Below, in pieces: positions 47,284 through 58,897 of a stretch of 64,000 bases of DNA. Every line of letters starts with the position of its first letter. Within the stretch, counting starts at the first letter, position 1. Position numbers and translations under genes: made by a program. Source of the stretch: Lucinisca nassula (lineage: Eukaryota > Mollusca > Bivalvia > Lucinida > Lucinidae); the NCBI GenBank assembly GCA_963580285.1, contig OY757020.1, positions 96,723,497-96,787,496 on the forward strand, in the 5' to 3' direction. Below the pieces are notes generated by a model. That model was not told where the DNA came from, searched no databases, and saw only the letters and a program-made list of their open reading frames with translations.

Positions 47284-49006
47284 AAAAATAGCCATCGGAA
47301 GAGATGGCAAATCCCCCGACCAAAAGCCAATATGGCCTTCAGAAGATTGTTCACCAATAGAAAGTGCAACAGAATTAAACCAGCAATATATCACAAAAGT
47401 ATTGCAGTTATGGCCATCACAAGATTTTACTGTTAGGGGAGATAACTAAAAAACCAGGGCACTCAGAAATGTCGTTCTTGCGCATGACATGCCTGCTTAA
47501 GCTCGTGTATTTCTGTATAAAGTACCATCAATATGTCTCAAAGGGTGTTGGAGATATGGTGATCACAAGCAGGTCATACTGTTATATTGAAAGGGTAGAT
47601 AACTCAAATACCACAGCACCAACAGTTATGGTTCTTGCACATGACATCCCTTCTGTACCTTGTATACAATTGTGCCAAGTTCCTTCAATATATCTCAAAG
47701 GGTGTTGGAGTTAACTAAAAAACCAGAGCACCCAGAGTTGTAATTCTTGAGCATGACACACGTGCTTAACCTCATGTACATCTGCATCAAGTACCACAAA
47801 TATGTCTCAAAAGGTATTGGAGGTACGATGATCACAAGGTTGTCATACTGTTATATTGGAAGGGGAGATAACTCAAATATCATAGCACCCAGAGTTGTGG
47901 TTCTTAGGATGAAGCACCATCTCAATGTTGTATACAATTGTGCCAAGTACCAGCAATATATCTCAAAGGGTATTTGAGTTATGGCCATCACAAGGTTATA
48001 TTGTCAGGGGAGATAATTAAAAAACCAGGGCACCCAGAGTTGTGGTTCTTGCACGTGACACACCTGCTTGACCTCATGTACAACTGTACCAAGTATCATC
48101 AATATATCTCAAAGAGTGTTGGAGATGTGGCCATCCCACGGTAGTGATTCTATATAATTGGAAGGGGAGATAACTAAAAAACCATGGCACCCAGAGTTGT
48201 GGTTCTTGTACATGACACACCGTCTCGGCCTTGTGAACAACTGTGTCAGAAATAATCAATATATCTTAAAGGGTATTAGAATTAAGGCCATCACAAGGTT
48301 GTCACTCTATTTTATTGAAAGGGGAGATAACTTCAAAACCATGGCAACCAGAGTTGTGGTTCTTGTGCATGACACTCCGTCTCAGCCTTGTGAACAACTG
48401 TGCCAGGTACCATCAATATATCTCAAAGGGTATTGGAGTTATGGCCATCACAAAGTAGTCATTCTATTTTATTAAAAGGGGAGATAACTAAAAAAGTATG
48501 GCATCCAGAGTTCTGGTTCTTGCGCATGACACGCCGTCTCAGCCTTGTGAACAATTGTGCCAAGAACCATCAATGAAACTCAAAGGGTATAAGAGTTATG
48601 GCCATCACAAGGTTGTCACTCTATTTTATTGGAAGGGAAGAGAACTCCAAAAACATGGCAACCAGAGTTGTGGTTCTTGTGCATGACACACCGTCTCAGC
48701 CTTGTGAACAACTGTGCCAGGTACCATCAATATATCTCAAAGGGTATTGGAGTTATGGCCATCACAAAGTAGTCACTCTATTTTATTAAAAGGGGAGATA
48801 ACTAAAAAAGTATGGCATCCAGAGTTCTGGTTCTTGCGCATGACACGCCGTCTCGGCCTTGTGAACAATTGTGCCAAGAACCATCAATGAATCTCAAAGG
48901 GTATAGGAGTAATGGCCATCAAAAGGTTGCGTCTACGGACGGACGGACGGACGGACGCCAGGCTGATCGCTATATCCCCCGAACCTATTCGGTCGGGGGA
49001 TAAAAA
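47284..49006 (+). mobile_element. HINE-1, copy b
   Basis: Same 5' end, unit order, microsatellite and 3' end as the element at 3620-5387, with small deletions and substitutions; even the order of variant units is shared. It inserted in the 6.6 kb intron between motor exons. Confidence 0.8.
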
Positions 49007-49109
49007 TTCAGACACCTTGAGGGCTTGTTGTAATTCACCTAAAATTTTAACAATTTTTTTTTCACAATCCAGCAAGGAGTTCCATTACATTAACACACCT
49101 GTGTGACAT

Positions 49110-49365
49110 TTTTTCACATCTCCAAAATGACTACTTTTCTGACGAAAACCAGTGACATTTTTCTTATTTATACTGCAAACATAGGTTATGGGTGCTCATT
49201 AGAACCGCCTCATTGAGGCTGTTCTAACGAGTACCCACAACCTTTGTCTTGGAGCAGAAATAAGAAAGATGATGTATACCCCCATAAACCCTAATTTCCT
49301 CTATATAAAGTGGGGTTTACTGGGGTGTTCATTTCATGGACTTGTTCACGTGATGAAAAGGTGCG
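49110..49365. repeat. MITE-G copy
   Basis: Hairpin GAACCGCCTCATTGAGGCTG and ends TGACATTTTTTCACATC / GGTGTTCATTTCATGGACTT. Confidence 0.72.
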
Positions 49366-49779
49366 GACAGAATGGCACAAAATGAAAACTCTGTTTAGAC
49401 TTTAGGAGCAGTCTGATCTGGGTCTGCACTGTTCACTTAAGCCTATCTGTCCCAATACTTGGGTCCATTATGGTATATCACATTGATATGTTACCATAAT
49501 GGTTCAATCACTAGTAAAACCTTACTGAATAGAATAAATAATGGACAAACCAACAGATCACACATTGGTGTTACATAGCAGTTATTGTGTTGTAAATACA
49601 CCATAATCTCTTTATAACACCAACAATGGGGTCCAAAGCAGGAACCGTGTTAGTTAAACAACCGTGTTATATCCCAACAAAAATGTATAGATTATATAGA
49701 AAAATGAACATTTATGGTCATTTTTCTATATAATCTATACATTTTTGGACCTGTGTTATAATGAGGTTGTGGTGTATAC

Positions 49780-49835
49780 CTGATGAAGTGTGGTTCTGCT
49801 CTCTGAAGTTTATCCATCAGTAACTGGAGAGAGTT
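49780..49835 (-). CDS. Myosin-MH2 gene, motor exon 5
   Basis: A 56 bp micro-exon: 18 codons plus two bases. It encodes NSLQLLMDKLQRAEPHFI and joins to RCIKPN in the next exon, a near-universal myosin sequence (SLxxLMxxLxxxxPHFIRCIKPN). Acceptor TTGTTTCAG, donor CAG|GTATAC. Its short length means an ORF scan with a length cut-off would miss it. Confidence 0.95.
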
Positions 49836-50051
49836 CTGAAACAAGAAAAAATACAGCTGTCCATATCACTAATTTAACAAGAATTTTGCCAAGGCCTATG
49901 TTGCAGCTGTGATTGTAGTCTTGAGAAATGGACATCAACATTTGGGTTGACATCATAGGAGGTATTCACATACATGTATTATCTTTCTTATTTCTATTTG
50001 AAAAAAATGCATTGTCACCAAGACTCACAACATATGTTTTCCTGCAGAAAT

Positions 50052-50691
50052 AACTAGAAATGCATCCATAGGACACGGATGCCCCCGACTGAAAATATGT
50101 CTATGTTCGTATTCATCCATAGAAAGTTATTGACCGTGTTTAAGTTTTGGGCCCATTTTCACATTTGACCTCTAAGTATGACCTTGATCTTGGAGGTAAG
50201 GACCTTGGTTTTGTGTGAGGCAGATTGTCTCATGATGGCCAACATTTCTGCCAAGTAAGTTCAAAATCCATCCAGAGATAAGAAAGTTATTGACTGCGTT
50301 TAAGTTTCGGACCATTTTTTTTACCTTTGACCTCTAAGTATGACCTTGACCTTGGAGGTATGGACCTGTGTTTTGCATGTGACACATCATCTCATGATGG
50401 TTAACCATTCTACAAAGTAATTTCAAAATCCATCCAGAGATAAGAAAGTTATTGACTGCATTTAAGTTTCGAACCCTTTTTTTGATCTTTGACCTCTTGG
50501 CCTTGGAGGTGCGGACTTGGATTTTGCATCTGACACGTCGTCTCATGATGGTTAACATTTCTGCCAAGTAATTTTAAAATCCATCAAGAAATAAGGAAGT
50601 TATTGACTGCGTTTAAGTTCCGGATGCACGGACAAACAAACAGACAACGCTATATGCCCTTTCCACCATTCTTCGAATGGGGGAGGCATAA
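50052..50691 (+). mobile_element. HINE-9
   Basis: Left end GGACACGGATGCCCCCGAC, right end GAATGGGGGAGGCATAAC, four ~125 bp units related to HINE-7 (TTTGACCTCTAAGTATGACC, AAGAAAGTTATTGACTGCG), and a short GGACAAACAAACAGAC tail. Confidence 0.72.
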
Positions 50692-50702
50692 CAAAAATAT
50701 GT

Positions 50703-51278
50703 GGAGCCAGTTGTTCAAAGCATTGTTAGCTTAACGACCTCATTAGTGGAAATATTAACTATTCTAGCAAGTTCAATATCTAAAATTTTGGTATTTTTGC
50801 TGTAAAAATGTGAGCAGCTTTTGCATTTGCCAAAGCTGTTCACATTTTTTCAGCAAAAATATTCGCATATTTGCCATAGTAAATGATCAAAGTTTTAAAG
50901 ATACAGTCAAACTTCAATGGCTCGAACACCTTTGGGACCACGAAAATCTGTTCGAGACAGGGGTTGTTCGAGCCACTGATGGTTACTGCCAGGAGGCTTA
51001 GCGAGATACTTTTAGACATCTTTTTGGCGTTCTATAACGAAAATGTATGCTGTGTGTATTCATTAGAATCGCCTCATCGAGGCGATTCTAATGAGTACAC
51101 ACAGCATACATTTGCAAGATAAAAGACTAAAATTTCCTTAATTATCCCCCACTCTTTCTTATGTAGAGGATTTCGCTAGGGGCTCAAGAATGTGTTCGAC
51201 ACATCCATGGTGTTCGAGCCATCGAAGTTCTACTGTATGTTAACTAAGGACATCTTAAGTTTTGAACAACTGGCCCCA
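50703..51278. repeat. Three-level nested MITEs (C, L, G)
   Basis: MITE-C ends (CAGTTGTTCAAAGCATTG / TTTTGAACAACTGGCC) enclose MITE-L 50904-51238 (ACAGTCAAACTTCAATGGCT / CCATCGAAGTTCTACTGT), which encloses a MITE-G-like hairpin 51040-51120 (AGAATCGCCTCATCGAGGCG). Confidence 0.82.
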
Positions 51279-51404
51279 GTTCTTTTCCGATGAAAGCAAG
51301 TGCCTTTTCTGAAGCTATGTGATGCTAAGGTTGACTAAAATGTTGGTGGAGTGACAAACCAACAATTCTAACACAGCGCGCCTATACTGGCAATGGAAAA
51401 TAAC

Positions 51405-51560
51405 TGTGTTTTATTCTACAACACATCACGGCAAGGAAGAGCGTGACGAGTGACGTCATTAAAAACTGCAAATTTATGACGTCACTAGTCGATTTCCTTG
51501 ACGTTGGACGGTGTAACGTCATTTTCTCCCATCGAAAACGTTAGAAAATGATATAAATAC
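51405..51560. repeat. Foldback stretch with two CRE-like palindromes
   Basis: AGTGACGTCATT and ATTTATGACGTCACT are inverted, so the two TGACGTCA sites are arms of a hairpin and may have no regulatory role. Confidence 0.5.
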
Positions 51561-51668
51561 ATGTGTTTCAGTCGATAATTTTAGCGGGATCTCTTCTAAC
51601 AATGGCGAAAAGTTGTAAGAATTTGAAGGCAACAACATCATTATTGCCGAGTTTCAGCGTGTTAGAAT

Positions 51669-51841
51669 CGAAATAGATCAGCTCTAGCCAGTGATTTGTT
51701 AGATAATAAATCACAGTTTGTCGGTCAGTTGTAAGTAGACAAATCACGCGCGCTACGCGCTTGTGATTTGTCTACTTTACAACTGACCTCCAAACTGTGA
51801 TTTATTACTCAACAAATCACAGCTAGAGCTGATCTATTTCT
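51669..51841. repeat. Foldback element
   Basis: GAAATAGATCAGCTCTAGC and GCTAGAGCTGATCTATTTC are perfect inverted ends; centre CACGCGCGCTACGCGC. Confidence 0.85.
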
Positions 51842-52281
51842 TAAATGAAGGGATAGAAAACTGGACTCTTGTATCATGTTATGCTTAAAGCAGGGGTGAT
51901 GAAAATATTTAAGCCAGTGCATGACAAAACCTACAAGACTTGTGTGACCAGTGAAGACCCTGATCAGACTGCACAGATAACAGAGTGAAGACCTTGATTT
52001 GGGTCTTCACTGATTGCATGAGCCTTCAATAGCATTCAGGCTATTCAAAATGAGATAAACAATATTGTCTTGTCTTACTGGGTGGATGTGCAGGCTGATC
52101 TGAGTCTATGCAGCTCAAATAGGTACTATTGCAGGTTTTATCTTGCACTGGCATATTTAAGGTGAGCTGGGTTCATATGTCTCTATGGGGAAAACTGTCT
52201 TAAATGATATCTTTTTTCCCTTATGAAGATTAGACCTCATTCTGCAGGATAAGCAAGAATGAAGTCACAAAAGTGGTCTCC

Positions 52282-54240
52282 TTTGTAAAAAACACTAGGA
52301 CAATACTAGTCTATCTGATATTGTCCTTTGTGAAACCAGTAGCAAAGTACTAGTCTATTTGATATTGTATTTTGTGAAAACACTAGCAAAATATTTGTCT
52401 ATTTGATATTGACACTAGCAAAATATTGGTCTATTACATATTGTTCTTTGTAAAAAGACTAGAAAAATACTAGTCTATTTGATATTGTCCTTTGTGAAAA
52501 AACACTAGCAAAATACTAATCTATTTGATATTGTCCACTGTAAAAAAAGCAAAATACTTGTCTATGGTAAAACATTAGCAAAATACTAGTCTATTATATA
52601 TTGTCTTTCTTAAAAGCACGAGCCATATACTAAACTCCGTTCAGAAAATCTGAATCATCAATTTTTTCGTTTCTTCCTTTTAATACTCATTTTAGCCCAT
52701 ACATCTCTGTGGGAAAGTTTTAGACCTGACCCTCCGCCGACTTCTCCAACAGGTCATATGCCTCTGCGACAGTCAGGGAAGGCTGTGATTATTTGGAGAA
52801 AATTGCAAAACAAAGAAATGAGACCACAGACTAAGTCCATTTGACGATGATTGTCAGATAAAATAATAAATATTCAAATCCATGTGATGCACTTTATAAA
52901 TAGATATGCAGTTACGACACACCTTACATTCGAATGGCTAGATAGAGGCTCACTAGGAACGGAGAGCCACTAGCGCAATGTGCTGTCAACAGTGGTCAAA
53001 AAGAAAAATACCGATATCGGATGTGGTGTCACAGCTAATGATTTTCCATGAAGTGATCGTGCAAATAAAACATATACGCCCTTGTAATTTACAAGAGCAG
53101 TAGCCACTTCTATATATGGTTTAAAGGGGTGTGTCGAACCTGTCAGAATGTCTTAGTGTGTGGAAGAAAATTTAGATTTTGCACTTTTCTCCAAATAATC
53201 ACAGACTTTCCTGGCTATCGCAGAGGCATACGGCTTGCTGGAGAAATCGGCGGAGGGTGAGGTCTACAACTTTCCCATAGTGATGTATGGGCTAAAACGA
53301 GTATTAAACACGAGAATCGAAAAAATCGATGATTCAGATTTTCTGAACCGAGTTTAGTCTATTTGATAATATCCTCTGTAAAAACACTACAAAAATACTG
53401 GTCTATTTGATATTGCCATTGGTATAACACTAGCAAAATACTAGTCTATTACATTTTGTCCTTGGTAAACATACTAGCAAAATACTAGTCTATTTGATAT
53501 TGTCCTTTGTAAAAACAATAGCTAAATACTAGTCTATCTGATATTATCCTTGGTAAAAACACTAGCAAAATACTAGTCTATTTGATACTGTCCTACATAA
53601 CATCACTGGCAAAATACTAGCCTATTTGATATCATTCTTTGTTAAAACATTAACAAAATACTAGTCATTTATATATTGTCTTTAGTAAAAACACTAGCTA
53701 AATACTAGTTAATTATATAATTGTCCTTCGTAAAAGCACTAGCAAAACACAAGTCTATTTGATACTTTCCTTCGTAATCCACTTGCAAAATACTAGTCTA
53801 TTTGATATTGTCCTATACAAAAGCACTAGCAAAATACTAGTCCATTTGATATTGTCCTATACAAAAGCACTAGCAAAATACCTGTCTATTTGATTTTGTC
53901 CTATACAAAAGCACTAGCAAAACATGTCTATTTGATGTTGTACTATAAAAAAGCACTAGCAAAATACTTGTCTATTAGATACATTAGATACTGACCTTTG
54001 TGATAACACTATCAAAATACTAGTCTATTAGATATTTTTCTTGGTAAAAACATTAGCAAAATACTAGTGTATTACATATTGTTCAGCAAAATACTAGTGT
54101 ATTAGATTTTGTCCTTGGTACAAACAAGAGCAAAATACTAGTCTATTACGTAGATTTTGTCATTGAGAAAAATACTAGCAAAACACTAGTCTACTAGATT
54201 TTGTTCTTGGTAAAACTTGGTAAAAACAGTAGCAAAATAC
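52282..54240. repeat. 45 bp tandem array, about 30 units, twice interrupted
   Basis: Units contain GCAAAATACTAGTCTATTTG and ATATTGTCCTTTGTAAAAAC. An element with long inverted repeats interrupts it at 52633-53354, and a MITE-H terminates it at about 54240, with a short array remnant after 54446. Lies between motor exons 4 and 5. Confidence 0.9.
52633..53354. mobile_element. 722 bp element with long terminal inverted repeats, TA target site
   Basis: About 180 bp at each end are inverted copies (AACTCCGTTCAGAAAATCTG at left; CAGATTTTCTGAACCGAGTT at right; also the CAAATAATCACAG and GCAGAGGCATA blocks). Removing it with one TA restores an unbroken array unit (ATACTAGTCTATTT). Tc1/mariner-type foldback MITE is the best guess. 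Confidence 0.8.
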
Positions 54241-54446
54241 AGTAAAAATCCTATATTAAGACCACCTTTGGGACAGTTCAAAAGTGGTCTATAAGACCAC
54301 TTTTGAACAGTCCCAAAGGTGGTCCAAGACCAGGGGACACTGTATGCAGAACACACAAAGACAGAATAACTGCAGCCTACTAAATAAGGTTTTTAAAGCT
54401 GAATAAGTCTCAATTTTTGGTGGTCTTAATATAGGAATTTTCCTTT
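54240..54446. repeat. MITE-H copy 4
   Basis: ACAGTAAAAATCCTATATTA start, palindrome GGTCTATAAGACC, end TTAATATAGGAATTTTCC. Inserted at the end of the 45 bp array. Confidence 0.78.
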
Positions 54447-54633
54447 TCTAGTCTAATCGATTTTATCCTTAGTAAAAACATGTACTATTTCTACAACTAA
54501 CAATTTTGTTAGGCAAAACTGCTTTGAACAACTGGGCCCACAAGGCTTCTCTTCTCTAATGGTGATCTCCCTTATATTATGAGGTAAAAGCCATACAGTG
54601 TAAGTGATAAGCCACACAGTCTGTCATACTTAC

Positions 54634-54706
54634 CTTAAAGTGTGCACTAGCAGAATGGGGGTTGGTAGTCATTCCTATGTCTTTAAATGAACCAGATTCT
54701 TTCATC
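54634..54706 (-). CDS. Myosin-MH2 gene, motor exon 4
   Basis: 73 bp: one leading base plus 24 codons, phase 0 at the end. Encodes MKESGSFKDIGMTTNPHSAS then AHFK, the segment that in other myosins reads as xTVSxxFKxSLxxLM across the next junction. Acceptor CATTCAG, donor AAG|GTAAGT (strong). The preceding intron holds the element at 55751-57299; the following intron holds the 45 bp array. Confidence 0.9.
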
Positions 54707-55750
54707 CTGAATGAAAAACAATGTATGGAAGTTTCTTTTATCTTAATTGGAGCATATGAAAAAGTTTTATAACCACATACTCAGCACAGATCTTGAAGCA
54801 GTTTTATGTTTCTTCAGGAACTTCAAAAACAGTCATGTGACCCATTTTAGTGGGTCACATGACTTTTGATCTGCTGCTATATATGGCTTTTACAATCAAA
54901 GTACTGCATTTGGACCATTTTATAAAACATTTAACTTCACCACAGCTGGTGTTAAGGGCATGTTTGGTGGCAGTAAAAAGTATCCCTGCCTTTCATCATA
55001 GTGTGGGTTATATTTTCTAGTCATATGGGATCATTGATTCCAATGCAGAATTTTGACGACATCTGAGAGTCACGGATGAGGTCTTATTGGCCAAAACTGG
55101 CTAGTCTGGCCCAGAAAAAAACTTATTAACTATGCAGTTTTAAGTTCTGCTTCCAAATGATTACACCACAACCTCATTATAACACAATTCGTTATAACAC
55201 TGTTATGGATATAACAGGGTTTCAAGATGGATCCCAAAATGTATAGATTATATAGAAAAATGACCATAAATGGTCATTTTTCTATATAATCTATACATTT
55301 TTATTTGGATAAAACACAGTTGGTTAACTAACATGGTTTCTGTTTTGAGCGCCAACAATAGTGTTATAGAGAGGCTGGGGTGTACCACAAAACATTGGAC
55401 TTTGCCCAATTTGTCTAAGCATTCAAATATTGAAACACTCTTTCCAGTATTGCTGCTCCTTCAGTTTCCTTGCACTGCTTAACCCATTTTGTTGCAGAAA
55501 CCCCAAAACAGGTATTTGACAAACAGTGCAGGCCCAGATCAGATGCTGCAGAATGTGGCATCTGATCAGGGCCTACACTGTTAGCAAAAAGTTCAACCAT
55601 TTTCCTAATAAATTTTTAAGAAAACTCAACCTGACAACCCTAAATTTTGAAATGGACTCATGCATTATATAATGAGAGTGATTCCGTTTGGTACAAAAAG
55701 AGTTAATAACCCATATATGCCTAGCATCCCAAACATAGGACATACCTTAA

Positions 55751-57299
55751 CAGTGATTTTTTTACAAATTTTAAACTATGCGTCCTGGGACTCGCTCAAC
55801 CAAAAAACTGTGCGTCCCAAATCTGAAAGTATGAGTCCTAATATTTGGAGGGGGAAAAAAAAGGAAGTATAAAAAAGATCGGTTCAGTATAAAATGCCAT
55901 TATTCATAGTTAAAAAATAATGCGGTCTATTATCTTTTATTTGCAATGAACAGAATCAATCATCAACTTGTGTTGTTTACTAGCCCAAAGAAATCCTGCT
56001 AAAGTGTACGTTTTTTAGTCTATTTTCCGTAATGTTTTCTACTTTCGTTTTCGATAAATGCGCACCGCACATGTGCGTGAAATTTACTTCATGCACAATG
56101 GAGATAATATTCCGAACCATTATCGACAAACGTTTCCTTCCCTGATTGGGACACCAGCTATCTAGGTTCAGGGGCTGACAAATCCATTGCCCTACCGCCC
56201 GGTACAAGTCCGAAATCGCGCCGGGCAGGTGCACTTTGACCTTAGGACGCCCGGTCGGGCAAGTGCAAAAAAAAAATCGTCTACAGCTGCCAGTCTTTTG
56301 AGCCCTTAAATACAGTAAAACTAGAGTAAGTAAATCACAATAATTGTGCTGCACTGTCCTGCTTTGTCGGCAATTCAGAGACAAACCGTCTGTGTATTTA
56401 TAACAGTTCAATTATGACACTTTTGTTAATCCCTGTCATATAATTGCCAAGTAAACATGATTGCCCTGCGGTGCGTGTCTTTCATTTCTGGCGATAAGCC
56501 AACTTGAACGAGGTGTGAAAATATGGTCAAGTTATGTCTCTAATTTGCGTTTATTCCCCAATCATAAAATTTAATCCACAATCAATGTGGAAATGATTTA
56601 CTCGCACCTCAGACAATTAGCTACATCTAACGGTAGATGTATGCATTATAAAAACGGATCGTGAATGGTTGTGATTTGGCGCCAAATAGCAGACGCTCGG
56701 CTTGGAGGGAAAAGTCGAACGCTGTTGTTGGAGCTGCTGGGGATAATTCGGGGGCTGTGCAAAGCACTGTTTTCTATATACCTCCGTTCACAACCGTTTA
56801 GCTATCGAGAAAATATTTTTTACCGGTTCCAAACATTGTTTTTAAGAACGGGATACAGCCCATTAAAATAAAACAATGGCATTAAACACAGGGTTGCTGG
56901 CATCGGGTGACGTCATTTGACACATTTACCGATCACATGCAGAAAAATGGTAGAGTTGGTTTGTGGGCGGCGATTTGGATGGCGGAAAACTTTGATGTTC
57001 GCATTGAACTTGCTTTTGTGAAAGTTTGGGCTCATTTTGGATGGAGGGGATTCTCGTCTTGTGGTTGGATCATTGAATTGTACCTGTATCGATTTTTCGG
57101 CGACTCGTTGGGCAGTTGAAGGTTCGGTAAAAGTGCGGTATTTTATCACTTCCGCCGATATTTACAGCAGTGAAAACGAAAGTTGGACTTTTCGCCCATG
57201 AAATATTTGCGTCCGACGGACACACATATTTTATGATCGTGCGTCCTCAGTCCTATTTGTGCGTCCTGGACGCAGGACGCAGGGGTAAAAAAATCACTG
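55751..57299. mobile_element. 1.55 kb element with CAGTG ends and CCTTAA direct repeats
   Basis: Begins CAGTGATTTTTTTACA, ends TAAAAAAATCACTG, flanked by CCTTAA on both sides. GCGTCCTGG/GCGTCC motifs recur near both ends. A 143-codon minus frame (55980-56411) and smaller ones lie inside without recognisable motifs. hAT-like by its ends; six-base duplication is atypical, so TTAA-specific superfamilies remain possible. Confidence 0.65.
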
Positions 57300-57696
57300 C
57301 CTTAAAAATCCTAAAAGTTTGGACACCTTGAGAACTTGCTGTAATTCTCAATTTTTTTCTTCCAAATTTGTTATACAATCCAGCAAGGCGTCCAAAAGGT
57401 GCAGACGGAATGGCAAACAGTGTAGACCCTGATCAGACTGCTCCTTCAGGAGCAGTCTGATCTGGGTCTGCACTGTTTGTTTGGGCTTTTTCAGCAAATA
57501 TACCAGAGAATTAGATATTGTACTTGCTAGAACAGTTAATAATATGACCACTAACGAGCGCGTTAAGCTAATGATGCTTTGAACAACTGAACCCAGATGT
57601 TTAACACTGAATCCTAACGTAAATGGTGCTAAGCTTTTGTCAGAGTGTATATATTTAAAATTTGTTTTATGCAAGTACTGGATGTAATTGACATAC

Positions 57697-57810
57697 TTCT
57701 GTTTGAGTTTCTTGCCCGCCTGTTTAGAAAGGCTATCCCCAGGGGCATACTGTCTCCTCTCGGGTTGTCTTATCTCATGGTGAGACCATTTACTCCTCCC
57801 TGAACCATGC
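57697..57810 (-). CDS. Myosin-MH2 gene, motor exon 3 (loop 2 region)
   Basis: 114 bp, one leading base, 37 codons, two trailing bases (AA). The product is hydrophilic and basic: HGSGRSKWSHHEIRQPERRQ at the start, then KQAGKKLKQK at the end. In myosins this position is the surface loop 2 that contacts actin; length and charge vary by class, so sequence match is weak here, but phase continuity with both neighbours and location support it. Acceptor TTACAG, donor AA|GTATGT. Confidence 0.82.
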
Positions 57811-58019
57811 CTGTAAACATTTAATTAGAGGATAACTTTAGTCAATAATTTCATTTGGTGGTAAATCAGCAGTTTTACAGTTGGTAATTTACAGTTGGTT
57901 TTGTTTGTTTGATTTGAAGTTAAACGTCCCCATCAACACTGATAATTATCCAGTCCGACTAGCAGAAATCAGCAAGTGTAATACGGGTTACTGCCTTGAA
58001 TAATTTTTCTTGCATAAAT

Positions 58020-58500
58020 ATCTATGCGCATGGCTGTTTGAAGCCATTGTCAAATGGACCGAAAGCCGTGCTCAAACAGTAAACACCATGTTCAAATCAT
58101 GAAATTCGCGTGCTGTTTGAACATGGATTTTGAGCTTTTGATATTACAAGACTGGCCTTGCTTTGTTTACGTAACATTATTGCCCTGAACGTAGCCTTTT
58201 AGGGTTCAATGATGACATCAGATGGTTACTGCATAACAACGTCATTGTAAACAACATTCTGAACTGGCCGCCATATTGGTTCGCCAGTCGCATTTGAAGA
58301 GTTCATATGGAGTTTATATGGAGCTTTGGTGCGTTTTCGTCAAAATTTGCTGTCGGAATTGTAAGTTATGCAAGAACAATGATCATCCATAGTTATTTCA
58401 TTGCACTAACATTTGCCGGATCCCTCGGAATACATGGCGGCCTCTTGTTCAAACAGCTTCCTCGGGATCCGGCGAATGTTAATGCATGAAAAACCATGGT
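58020..58500. other. Intron stretch with imperfect palindromes
   Basis: GCACTAACATTTGCCGGATC and GGATCCGGCGAATGTTAATGC are near inverted copies around a GCGGCC core; CTGTTTGAA/TTCAAACAG words recur at 58028-58127. Unclassified foldback elements. Confidence 0.5.
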
Positions 58501-58897
58501 TGATCCCTATAATCATTAAGTAGAGTGGTATGGTGAAAGAGGACTGGACTTTTGATCCTCATTTGGTTGAGCTGAGAATCCAAAGGACTCCCATGGTCTT
58601 GCACTGAGGGAAAACCCTGCATCGTAAACAAGACATTGGTGTTTTAGCCATCAGTTTCAGTGCATAGAGAACTGGAGTCAGTTGTTCAAAACAAACAACA
58701 CCCTTATTTAACAAATGGTTAAAACTTTGATCATTTAATTATGACAAATAGGCTAATATTTTTGCTGAAGAAATGTGAGCAGCTTTTTTTTCAGCAAAAA
58801 TACCACTGTACATGTATTTGATATTGTACTTGCTAGAACAGTTAGAAATTTGACCACTAACAAGCTTGTTAAGCTAACGATGCTTTGAACAACTGGT

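Noticed and set aside
55980..56411. 143-codon minus frame as a host gene
   Set aside because: It lies wholly inside the CAGTG-ended element, has no recognised motif and no splice support.
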